From Oscillospiraceae bacterium (lineage in GTDB: Bacteria; Bacillota; Clostridia; Oscillospirales; Acutalibacteraceae): a stretch of DNA of 64,000 nt. A program made the translations under genes and the position numbers. Below, in pieces: positions 42,243 to 50,500 of the stretch. The number at the start of each line of letters is the position of its first letter. Within the stretch, counting starts at the first letter, position 1. The stretch is taken from the NCBI GenBank assembly GCA_015066395.1, contig SVOL01000007.1, positions 1 through 64,000 on the forward strand, written 5' to 3'. The notes under the pieces were generated by a model that did no database searches, had not been told where the DNA came from, and was given only the letters and a program-made list of their open reading frames with translations.

Positions 42243-44432
42243 AAAATCACCTGATTTAAGAGTTATTGTTGCTCCGTCTTGAGTTTTCATTGTAAAGGTG
42301 ACCTTGAGGTCGTTTCCGATAGTTTCACAGGTAGCGTCTGCACCGGAAACGGTGTAGTTCTTACCACCCTCGTTTATAAAGGTAGCAACAATCTTGCGCT
42401 CTTGCGGCAATTCCTTATATTCGCCAACAGGTGATGCGATGTTAAGTGTGATACCGTCATTCTTTTGTGTCCTAATCGTTGTGGTAGCAAAAATATTCTT
42501 CTGATAGTTTAACGAAATACCGTCGTCCTCATAAAGCTCGTAGGAATAATCGTTTCCGGGATAAATATTGAGATAAAGAGTATCAAGCTTTTCACCATGA
42601 GAAAGGCTGGTGCTTTCTTTTTGCATTGGAATAATGCTTCCGGATTTTACATACAAAGGGAACTTCATAAGGTCGGTAGTATCAACCTCTATAATCTGTC
42701 CACCCTTAATTACCTCGCCGGTCCAGAAATCTATCCAATCATAGCCTTGCGGCAGATAAACCTTGCGGGAAGAGGCGGCGCTATAAACAGGAGCTACAAG
42801 CAACTCGCTGCCGAACATATATTGAAGCGGGAATTGGTTTTCGTTGCAGAAATCATCATCTTCAAATTCAACCATCATAGGACGGGTGAAGGGAACACCG
42901 GTAGCATAGGTTTCATGTGCTAAGGTGTAAATGTAAGGCATTAAGCGATAACGAAGCTCAAGCACCTTTTTGATGCCTTCTTCTTTTACGGAGTCTTGGT
43001 CAAGAAGACCTATGATTTTATCAATATCTGCTGCATCTGCACACTTTCCGTTACCCTCGTTACCGGTAATGGCCATCATGTCAGACAAAGTATGGCCGAC
43101 ACATTCATCTTGCCAAGGCTTAGCATTATGAGAACGTGTTATTGAGTTAAATGCCAAGAATTGAATACTTCTTATAGCGATGTCGGTTCCGAAGTTAACC
43201 GATGCATCATTGGTTATGTAAGAAACACCCTTTAACGCACCCTGAAGGTTTGTGACACCTTTAATCTGGAACTCAAGCTCGTCCCATTTATTGCAGTCCA
43301 TATCGCCGGTCCATTTAAACGGATATCTTCTGCCGCCAACCTTTTGGAAAATGGGGGTCATTTTGCAGTCTCTGGTCCATCCGCAATCCTGCCAAAGCTC
43401 ATAGTTGCCCATAAGGGTACAACGCTTTTTGTCACCCAGTAAATCCTGCATACCTTTATAAATTCTGGCGTCAGTAATATCGTTCTTTCTGGTATCCTGC
43501 CAGGTACCGATAATACCTTCGTCAAACTTATCTTTCAGTTTCTTCCACCAGAACTCTGCCTCATGTTCGGTTTGAACCCATGATTCGTCACAACGGTTCT
43601 CATAGTTGGGAATAGAATGGTGAATAATCATAACCTCGAAATCGTCGTCCTTCAATTTGCCGAGCCATTCCTTAGGCTTCATAGGACTTGTAAATGCGGT
43701 ATCCCAATCAATGCCGTCGCCCCAACGAACGTTTTGACCGTTGATAACACCGTCGCCCCAGTCAAGGTCGATAATCAGTGTGTCACAAGGGATATTCTTC
43801 TCACGTAAAGTCTTGGCTGTTTTAATAAGGCTTTCAGAGCTTCCGTTATTAGCAAGGTATTGAGTTTGATAATATCCGTAGCCCTTGCGGGTAAGCATAG
43901 GCTCCGCGCCGACAAGCTCGGTAAACTGCTTGTAGCCCTCTTTATAAGTAGTGGCATAAATAAAGTAACGGTCTAATAAATTGTCTTTTAAGAAAATATC
44001 ATACTCTTTTGTTTCGGGATTATAGAACCATTTGGCGTGACGGTCACAGCTGGTATCTTCCTCGAAAAAGTTAGCACTGTCAAAAGCAATACATTTGTTG
44101 CTGAACATACCGTATTGGTTCTTATCACTCGGATAAAGACGGTTGCCTTGCTTGTCTTCTACGATAAAGCGGAAATATCTGATATAGAAGCAGTTTTTAT
44201 TGATGAAAATGTTGATTTTTTCTGTTCTTATGACAAAAACGTTGCCGACTTCTTCTAATTCGTATTTAACTTCATCCCAGGGGGTTGTTTTGCCTACGCA
44301 AAACGGGATATCATAGCAATCGGGAATTCCGTTTGTTTCAAATTTTGCGATGCGAAGTCTAAACATGGTAGGGGTGAAAAGGTCAACCCTTACGCGCTCT
44401 GTTAACTTGATTTTTGTACAATAGTTTGACAT
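42231..44432 (-). CDS. GH31 family alpha-glycosidase
   Basis: 733 aa. N-terminal beta domain, TIM barrel and C-terminal beta domains of GH31. LIIDLDWGDG starts the barrel region; the nucleophile is likely D313 in GTWQDTRKND, and the acid/base D377 in KWTGDMDCNKWDE; then YITNDASVNFG, AFNSITRSHNAKPWQDE and VAPVYSAASSRKVYLPQG follow. Substrate (glucoside, xyloside, sulfoquinovoside) cannot be fixed; there is no signal peptide, so it acts on imported sugars. Cargo of the composite insertion with its own promoter. The last codons (DFMKY) double as the RBS and start of the deacetylase frame. Confidence 0.9.
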   Translation of the reverse strand: MSNYCTKIKLTERVRVDLFTPTMFRLRIAKFETNGIPDCYDIPFCVGKTTPWDEVKYELEEVGNVFVIRTEKINIFINKNCFYIRYFRFIVEDKQGNRLYPSDKNQYGMFSNKCIAFDSANFFEEDTSCDRHAKWFYNPETKEYDIFLKDNLLDRYFIYATTYKEGYKQFTELVGAEPMLTRKGYGYYQTQYLANNGSSESLIKTAKTLREKNIPCDTLIIDLDWGDGVINGQNVRWGDGIDWDTAFTSPMKPKEWLGKLKDDDFEVMIIHHSIPNYENRCDESWVQTEHEAEFWWKKLKDKFDEGIIGTWQDTRKNDITDARIYKGMQDLLGDKKRCTLMGNYELWQDCGWTRDCKMTPIFQKVGGRRYPFKWTGDMDCNKWDELEFQIKGVTNLQGALKGVSYITNDASVNFGTDIAIRSIQFLAFNSITRSHNAKPWQDECVGHTLSDMMAITGNEGNGKCADAADIDKIIGLLDQDSVKEEGIKKVLELRYRLMPYIYTLAHETYATGVPFTRPMMVEFEDDDFCNENQFPLQYMFGSELLVAPVYSAASSRKVYLPQGYDWIDFWTGEVIKGGQIIEVDTTDLMKFPLYVKSGSIIPMQKESTSLSHGEKLDTLYLNIYPGNDYSYELYEDDGISLNYQKNIFATTTIRTQKNDGITLNIASPVGEYKELPQERKIVATFINEGGKNYTVSGADATCETIGNDLKVTFTMKTQDGATITLKSGDFMKY

Positions 44433-44539
44433 ATTAGAACACCGTCCTTTAAGTGAATGCAGTTTTATTTTAGTCCAGACTACTTTTAATTGTTGCTAGT
44501 ACCTTTAATATATATTGATATAGCCAGCTATTCAAACCA

Positions 44540-44568
44540 AGTTTATGATATACCGGGTAAAAAGTCAA
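44540..44568 (-). promoter_or_regulatory. promoter of the GH31 gene
   Basis: -35 TTGACT (forward 44563-44568), 17-bp spacer, -10 TAAACT (forward 44540-44545). Confidence 0.6.
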
Positions 44569-44613
44569 CACTAAAAGGCCATAAACTTCAATAAAAAGAG
44601 GCCTATATAACAG

Positions 44614-44642
44614 TTGACGAGTGAAACGGTCGGTTGTATAAT
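44614..44642 (+). promoter_or_regulatory. promoter of the queH fragment
   Basis: TTGACG at 44614-44619, 17-bp spacer, TATAAT at 44637-44642. Confidence 0.75.
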
Positions 44643-44672
44643 AAACGTATGTTTTAATAGGTGGTGAAAGCA

Positions 44673-44951
44673 GTGAAGCTCTTGATGCATACGTGTTGTG
44701 CGCCGTGCTCCGTAATGTGTATTGAAACACTCAAAAAAGAAAATATTGAGCCTATACTTTATTGGTATAATCCCAATATTCATCCGTTTAAAGAATATAA
44801 AATGCGTAAGAATACGCTTATAAAACATGCAGAGGATATAGGCGTTAAGCTGATATTGAACGACCAATACGGATTAAGAAAATTTATAGAATCAATTTTT
44901 CCTGATTTTGATAATAGGTGCATAAACAGACAAACACAAAAATTCCAATAA
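44673..44951 (+). pseudogene. queH: truncated epoxyqueuosine reductase QueH
   Basis: 92 aa remain of a protein normally near 190-210 aa. The N-terminal cluster motif HTCCAPCS, YNPNIHPFKEYKMR and the F-DFDNRC region are QueH-like; the second cysteine pair and the C-terminal half are missing. The frame ends about 12 bp before the right 73-bp element, so the break is probably tied to the insertion event. Start GTG at 44673 with AGGTGG upstream; promoter intact. The product is unlikely to be active. Confidence 0.82.
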
Positions 44952-44962
44952 CCGCAGAGCAA

Positions 44963-45035
44963 TGATATAATCCCCTTAAAGTAGTCTTGAAATCTTTTTG
45001 CTTTTTCAAGTGTCTACTTTAAGGGGATTATATCA
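44963..45035. mobile_element. 73-bp palindromic MITE-like element, right copy
   Basis: Same orientation as the left copy, 70 of 73 positions identical by eye. Ends TGATATAATCCCC ... GGGGATTATATCA. Confidence 0.75.
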
Positions 45036-45039
45036 AAAC

Positions 45040-45053
45040 CCCGAAGCGTTTTT
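45040..45053 (-). terminator. right half of the split terminator
   Basis: CCCGAAGCGTTTTT, complement of 41279-41292. It lies 3 bp from the stop of the M23 gene, whose transcript now runs into the inserted DNA, where the palindromic element may act as a substitute terminator. Confidence 0.8.
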
Positions 45054-45055
45054 TG

Positions 45056-46354
45056 TTATTTTATTGCCAAATACGGTGCGGGATTGACGCGTGTGCCGTT
45101 TATCAGCACCTCAAAGTGCAGATGATTGCCGGTCGATCTTCCGGTAGTGCCTACCTCGGCGATATGGTCACCCTGCTTTACAGTCTGCCCGACTTTCACC
45201 AGCAACTTACTGGCGTGGGCATAACGGGTCTTAGAGCCATCCTTGTGCTTTATCTCAATATAATATCCGTAGCTGTCGGAATAGGTTGAAATGGTTACAA
45301 CACCGTCGGCAACCGCGTAGATATCGGTGCCCTTGGGAGACGCAAAATCCATACCTTTATGACCTCGGTTATCACCCCAGTACGAACTTATATAGCCCGA
45401 TGACCTTATCTCCAACGGGAAGATAAAGGTGACCTTACTGCCGTCATTTTCGGCATTGAGCTTGTCCAATCTTTCCTTAATATCGCTGAAGGTCGAGTTT
45501 TTACTGCCGACCGTGACCTTGGCATTTACGACCTCTTTAAGTGTTTTTGACGACACAGTCTCCGACGAGACCTGCTCACCGTTAAGGTAATAGACCTTGG
45601 CAACTATATGCTTGAGACCGTTCTGACCTTCCCTGGTGTTTTTTTTATAACTCTTATCCTTGGAAGAGTCATAAGTGTATTGGGTCGTGTACTTTACGGT
45701 CTGATCGTATTCCTCGGTGCGGTAGGTCTTAACACCCAGATCGGCGCACGATGCCAACAGCTCGTCAACAGTAGCGACAAACTGTGGGCAGTCACTCTGC
45801 TTTAAGGTCAGATCCGCAATGCTTACCTCTTTAGAGAAACCGTCGAAGATCATACCGTCAACGGTATATTTCTGCTTCAATCCGTCTAATATTGTTTGCA
45901 TTTTTTCGGCATTATCGGCAACCGCCACAAGCTCGCCGTCAAGATAAAGACCTGCTACTTGCAGATTCGAGTCGACGATGACCGTATGGCTCATAGCTGT
46001 TTTGGCCATCAAATCGACCTTTTTAATATCATTTTTTCTTACAACCGTTTGTCTGAATGTAAAGTTCACATCAGCCGTGCCTTTTCTTTTAACATCCGCC
46101 AGCACCGCCGATTCGATTGCTTTGGCCTGCTCTGCCGAAGCAACATACCCCAACACGTGACCGTTATATATAACCTCAACCGCCATTTTACATCCGCCGA
46201 AATATACGGCTGCGGCAACGCTCAAAACGACCGCCGCTATAATTCCCGCTTTCTGGGTAGCGGCCAGACTTCCAACAAACGAACCAAGTGCTCTCACAGT
46301 ATTCTTAAACGATTTATAAGTATTTTGCAATACTCTGTTAAACAAAAAATTCAC
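45056..46354 (-). CDS. M23 peptidase with G5 domain
   Basis: 432 aa. One N-terminal TM helix (about 35-52), a stalk of two repeated alpha/beta modules (to about 200), a G5 domain (about 205-285), and a C-terminal LytM domain with GHKGMDFASPKGT (H and D metal ligands) and GNHLHFEVLINGT. It cleaves peptidoglycan crosslinks or acts as an activator of other hydrolases, in the style of SpoIIQ-like proteins. Start is the GTG at 46354 or the TTG at 46345, which is better spaced from AAAGGGTG. Confidence 0.9.
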   Translation of the reverse strand: MNFLFNRVLQNTYKSFKNTVRALGSFVGSLAATQKAGIIAAVVLSVAAAVYFGGCKMAVEVIYNGHVLGYVASAEQAKAIESAVLADVKRKGTADVNFTFRQTVVRKNDIKKVDLMAKTAMSHTVIVDSNLQVAGLYLDGELVAVADNAEKMQTILDGLKQKYTVDGMIFDGFSKEVSIADLTLKQSDCPQFVATVDELLASCADLGVKTYRTEEYDQTVKYTTQYTYDSSKDKSYKKNTREGQNGLKHIVAKVYYLNGEQVSSETVSSKTLKEVVNAKVTVGSKNSTFSDIKERLDKLNAENDGSKVTFIFPLEIRSSGYISSYWGDNRGHKGMDFASPKGTDIYAVADGVVTISTYSDSYGYYIEIKHKDGSKTRYAHASKLLVKVGQTVKQGDHIAEVGTTGRSTGNHLHFEVLINGTRVNPAPYLAIK

Positions 46355-46443
46355 CCTTTATTCAAGATTTTACTCACAATAATCATTAACGGTAATCATT
46401 ATACCTGACTTGTGAGCAAAATTCAACAAAAAAGGGTGAATTT
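46355..46443. repeat. nested inverted repeats around the M23 promoter
   Basis: AAATTCACCCTTT (46348-46360) faces AAAGGGTGAATTT (46431-46443), and inside it CTCACAA (near 46372) faces TTGTGAG (near 46410); TAATCATTA/TAATCATTA repeats lie in the middle. The promoter sits within these repeats, so they may be regulator sites or cruciform-forming DNA. Confidence 0.6.
46398..46426 (-). promoter_or_regulatory. promoter of the M23 gene
   Basis: -35 TTGAAT (forward 46421-46426), 17-bp spacer, -10 TATAAT (forward 46398-46403). Confidence 0.7.
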
Positions 46444-46456
46444 CCATGATTTTGAA

Positions 46457-46915
46457 TCAATACTTAAGATTTTCGACCGTCCAGTTTTCAATGCACGGCA
46501 GGTAATTTTCGGCTTCCATCTTGGCTGTTTCAAGATCGTGTTCCAAATAATTTCCGCATTCAACAGCCGAAACGCCGGGTATCTCACCTTCGAAATCTCT
46601 TAAAAACTTGAAGGCGTTTTTCAAAAGCTCGATCACGGCTGTCGGGTCTAAATCACGGACAAGCAAATAAAATCCCGTTCTGCAACCCATCGGTCCGAAG
46701 TAGATTATTTTATCACTATGCTCACTATTTCGAACATAGGTCGCAATTATATGCTCAGCGGTGTGCATCGCGCCGTTTTTAAGATAATCTCCGCCGTTCG
46801 GTTTTTTAAGTCTTATGTCGTAGGTCACAATGTCACCGTCGATGCGGGAAGTATAAATTCCTCTTTCTAAGGTATTGTGATCGACCTCAAAGCTAGCTAT
46901 TTTCTTGAGTTCCAT
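46457..46915 (-). CDS. luxS: S-ribosylhomocysteine lyase (AI-2 synthase)
   Basis: 152 aa. Zinc motif HTAEH near residue 46, FGPMGCRTGFYLL, and the C-terminal GVSAVECGNYLEHDL supplying the third ligand. It recycles S-ribosylhomocysteine to homocysteine and the AI-2 precursor. Start at 46915; codons further upstream lie in the acetyltransferase gene, which it overlaps by 23 bp. Confidence 0.95.
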   Translation of the reverse strand: MELKKIASFEVDHNTLERGIYTSRIDGDIVTYDIRLKKPNGGDYLKNGAMHTAEHIIATYVRNSEHSDKIIYFGPMGCRTGFYLLVRDLDPTAVIELLKNAFKFLRDFEGEIPGVSAVECGNYLEHDLETAKMEAENYLPCIENWTVENLKY

Positions 46916-47504
46916 TTTGTTCACACTCGGTTTCTTCAATAATTTCAAAATATTCATCGTCGGTCATCGAAAGAATTGCGACATCCGACACTTTACCTTC
47001 AAAAAAGAAGTCCTTTTTCAACACAGCCTCAAATGTAAACCCAAGTTTTTGAAGCAGATTTAACGAAGCGATGTTGTCCGGCAACACCCTCGCATACACC
47101 CTTTGAGCCTCCATTCGGTCAAAGGCATAGCCTGTTAACCCCCAGGCGACCTCAGTACCAAAGCCGTTGCCCCAGCAGTCGCTCAAAATACTGTATCCGA
47201 TCTCGACCGATTTATAAAACTCATCGGCCGACACATAACTGCAGGTGCCGATAACGCGACCCGACTCCTTTTCCTCGACCGAGAAAAACGGCGGCAATTT
47301 GCCCTGACGAATGCTGCTCAGCTTTTGCTTTATCATTTCGCGCGTTTCGTTTATATTATTGTGCGGTCTCCAATAGGAATACTGCGAGGTTTCCGGTCTT
47401 CGGCAAAGTTCAAAAATTTCCTCAGCATCCCTTAAGGTAGGCTTTCGCAAGATCAACCGTTCGGTCTCAATTATCGGATACGGAGAAAAGCTAAACTGAT
47501 ACAT
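46893..47504 (-). CDS. GNAT acetyltransferase (RimJ/RimL type)
   Basis: 203 aa, start at 47504 with GGTGG upstream. ETERLILRKPTLRDAEEIF at the N-terminus, VIGTCSYV, VEIGYSILSDCWGNGFGTEVAWGL (acetyl-CoA loop) and NIASLNLLQKLGFTFEAVLKKD are typical. It may acetylate a protein N-terminus or a small molecule. Coupled by overlap to luxS. Confidence 0.9.
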   Translation of the reverse strand: MYQFSFSPYPIIETERLILRKPTLRDAEEIFELCRRPETSQYSYWRPHNNINETREMIKQKLSSIRQGKLPPFFSVEEKESGRVIGTCSYVSADEFYKSVEIGYSILSDCWGNGFGTEVAWGLTGYAFDRMEAQRVYARVLPDNIASLNLLQKLGFTFEAVLKKDFFFEGKVSDVAILSMTDDEYFEIIEETECEQNGTQENS

Positions 47505-47577
47505 CGGTCTCACCACCGTTAATCAAAATAAGTTCAAACGTCGGAACGCTGACCTGCATTCCGACATTTAAGCGCGA

Positions 47578-50500
47578 TCAAAACAAGGTCATCTGGTTGG
47601 TTTCGGGCAAAAATTCCAAAGCACCGACATTTCTCAACGCCTCGATGACTGCTTTTGTAACGCCCGACTCCATCTGCAGGTCGTCAACCGAGAGGAAGTT
47701 GCCCTCTTCTATTGCCTGCTTTAAATCTGCGGCGGCCTTTTCGCCGACACCGGGCAGAACACCTATAGGCAGACGCATTGCACCGTTTTCGACCTTGAAT
47801 TTTTTGGAATCGGAGTAGCGGATATCTATAGGCAAGACCTCGATTCCGCGGCTCATCATCTCGTTGAAAATGTTAAGGTTATCAAGAACGCTCTTCTCCT
47901 TAACACCTGCGGCATTACCGAGAGCACGAAGCTCGTTTATCCTATTTCTTACAGCGTCCTTACCCTTTAAAATGGTATCAACCTCGATATCATCGGGACG
48001 AACGGTAAAATAGGCACAGTAAAACTCGACAGGACGGTGAACCTTATACCAACCAAGTCGCAAAGCCGCGATCATATACGCCGCGGCGTGTGCCTTCGGG
48101 AACATATACTTAATTTTAAAGCAGGAATCAATGTACCAATCGGGCACGTTGTTCTCCTTCATCGTGTTGATATGCTCTTCGGTAAGCAGCTTCTTAGCCT
48201 TACCTTTACGGACAATTTCCATTATCTTAAAAGCCATCTTCTTGGGAACGCCCTTATAGATGAGGTAGGTCATAATATTGTCACGGGTACCGATAACCTC
48301 AGAAATGGTGCAGACGTTATTGCGGATAAGATCCTGAGCATTGCCTATCCAAACGTCGGTACCGTGCGACAGACCCGAGATCTGCAAAAGGTCTGCAAAG
48401 GTTTTTGGTTTCGCTTCGACCAACATATCACGAACAAATTTTGTACCAAGCTCGGGCAGAGCAAAGGTGCCTGTTTTTGAGCCGATCTCATTTTCTGTAA
48501 CGCCCAAAGCGGCCGGTGAACCGAAAAGACTCATAACGTCAGGGTCACTCATCGAGACCGACAGCACCGAAATGCCAGTGTACTCTTCCAAGTACTTATA
48601 AATGGTCGGCACATCATGTCCGAGTTCGTCAAGCTTCAATATATTATCGTGAATTTTATGGAAATCGAAGTGAGTCGTGACCATATCGGAATCGGTCTTG
48701 TCGGCAGGATGCTGAACGGGACAGAAATCGTATATTTCCTTATCTCTGGGTACAACGACCATACCGCCGGGATGCTGACCCGTGGTCCTCTTTATGGTCG
48801 AGCCGTTGATAGCCGCGGCAAGACGGGCTTCTTCAGCCTTGTTCATCAATTTGCCCGAATCCTCGGCATAATGCTTGACATATCCGAACGCCGTTTTTTC
48901 AGCGACCGTAGCGATAGTACCCGCCTTGAACACGTTTTCACTGCCGAAAAGCTCTTCGGTATAGCGGTGAACAAAAGGCTGCACCTCACCCGAGAAGTTC
49001 TGGTCGATATCGGGAACCTTATCGCCGTCGAAGCCTAAGAAAGTCTCGAACGGGATGTCGTGACCGTCGCGGTTATAATCGGCACCGCATTTAGGACACT
49101 TTTTCGGCGGCAGATCGAAGCCTGAACCGATAGAACCGTCGGTTATAAATTCAAAATTTTTACATTCGGGGCAAACATAGTGAGGCATCAAAGGATTGAC
49201 CTCGGAAATGCCTGCCATCGTTGCGGCAAACGACGAGCCGACCGAACCACGCGAGCCTACCAGATATCCTCGGCTTTCGGAATATTCCACCAGCTTCTGT
49301 GCGGTAACATACATAACCGAGAAGCCGTTTTTGATGATAGAATTAAGTTCACGTTCGAGTCGCTCTTTAACAATTTCGGGCAACGGGTTACCGTATATCT
49401 CGTGTGCTCTTCTGTAGGTCTTTTCGGTCAAAATATCGTCAGAGCCCTCTATTTTAGGCGGGAAATTGCCCTCGGGAACCGCACGGACGCTTGCATCGAC
49501 CATATCTGCGATCTTACAAGGATTATCGACAACCACCTCTTGCGCCCTATCACCCAGATAACTGAACTCTTCAAGCATCTCATCGGTGGTCTTGAAGTAT
49601 AACGGTGCCTGCATTTCGGCATCCTTAAAGCCCTGACCTGCCATCAAAATAGTACGCAGTTTGGAATCCTCAGGCTTTAAGAAGTGAACGTCACCCGTTG
49701 CAACCGTCGGCTTTTGGAGCTTGTCCGCCAAAGCCAGCACTTTCATATTAAGATCGATAAGATCCTGCTTGGAATTAACAAGGCCGTCACGCACCATAAA
49801 CTCATTGTTGCCCAGCGGCTGAATCTCAAGATAATCGTAAAACGAGGCGATTTTCTCAAGTTCCTCTTGCGGTCTGTTTTCAAAGATCGCTCTGAAAACC
49901 TCACCCTGCTCGCAAGCAGAGCCAATGATAAGTCCCTCTCTGTGAGCGGCTAACACCGACTTCGGAACAAGCGGTCTCGCAGGACGGGGCTTATCGGGAT
50001 TGTTTTTATTGTATGTTTTACCGTAGTAATTAAGGTGTGCAAACGAAACCAGCTTATAAAGATTTTTAAGCCCCTGCTGGTTTTTAACTAAAATAATCTG
50101 ATGATAACGGGTCAACTGAGTCGACTCAACGCCCGAATTTATATCCTTACCGTCAAAGCCATCAACGTCGTTGACAAAATAGCATTCGACACCGTAGATG
50201 ACCTTAAAATCCTCTCCGCCTTCTTCGCGTCTCACATCAAAGACGGCTTCCATGGCATCAGGGAACGCCTGAACAACGCCATGGTCAGTAATGGCAACCG
50301 CCTTGTGACCCCATTTGAAGGCCTGCTTTATGACCTGCTTTACAGGACAGACCGCGTCCATCTGCGACATACTGGTGTGCAGGTGCAGTTCGACCCTCTT
50401 TTTCTCGGCGGTATCACCTTTAGGCTGAGCTTTTTTCGCAGTGGCAATAGCAACGGGATCAAGGCAATAATCCTTTTCCCAATCATCCATGTTGTAACTG

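Larger units (their letters stand above)
41293..45039. mobile_element. composite insertion bounded by two 73-bp palindromic elements
   Basis: The segment lies inside the loop of a terminator hairpin. Both outer junctions show AAA (41293-41295 and 45036-45038), a possible 3-bp target duplication. The ends are two directly repeated 73-bp palindromes (41296-41368, 44963-45035). The cargo is a deacetylase with an in-frame stop, a GH31 enzyme and a queH cut short 12 bp before the right element. No transposase is present, so it would have moved in trans or arisen by recombination between two copies of the small element. Confidence 0.7.
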
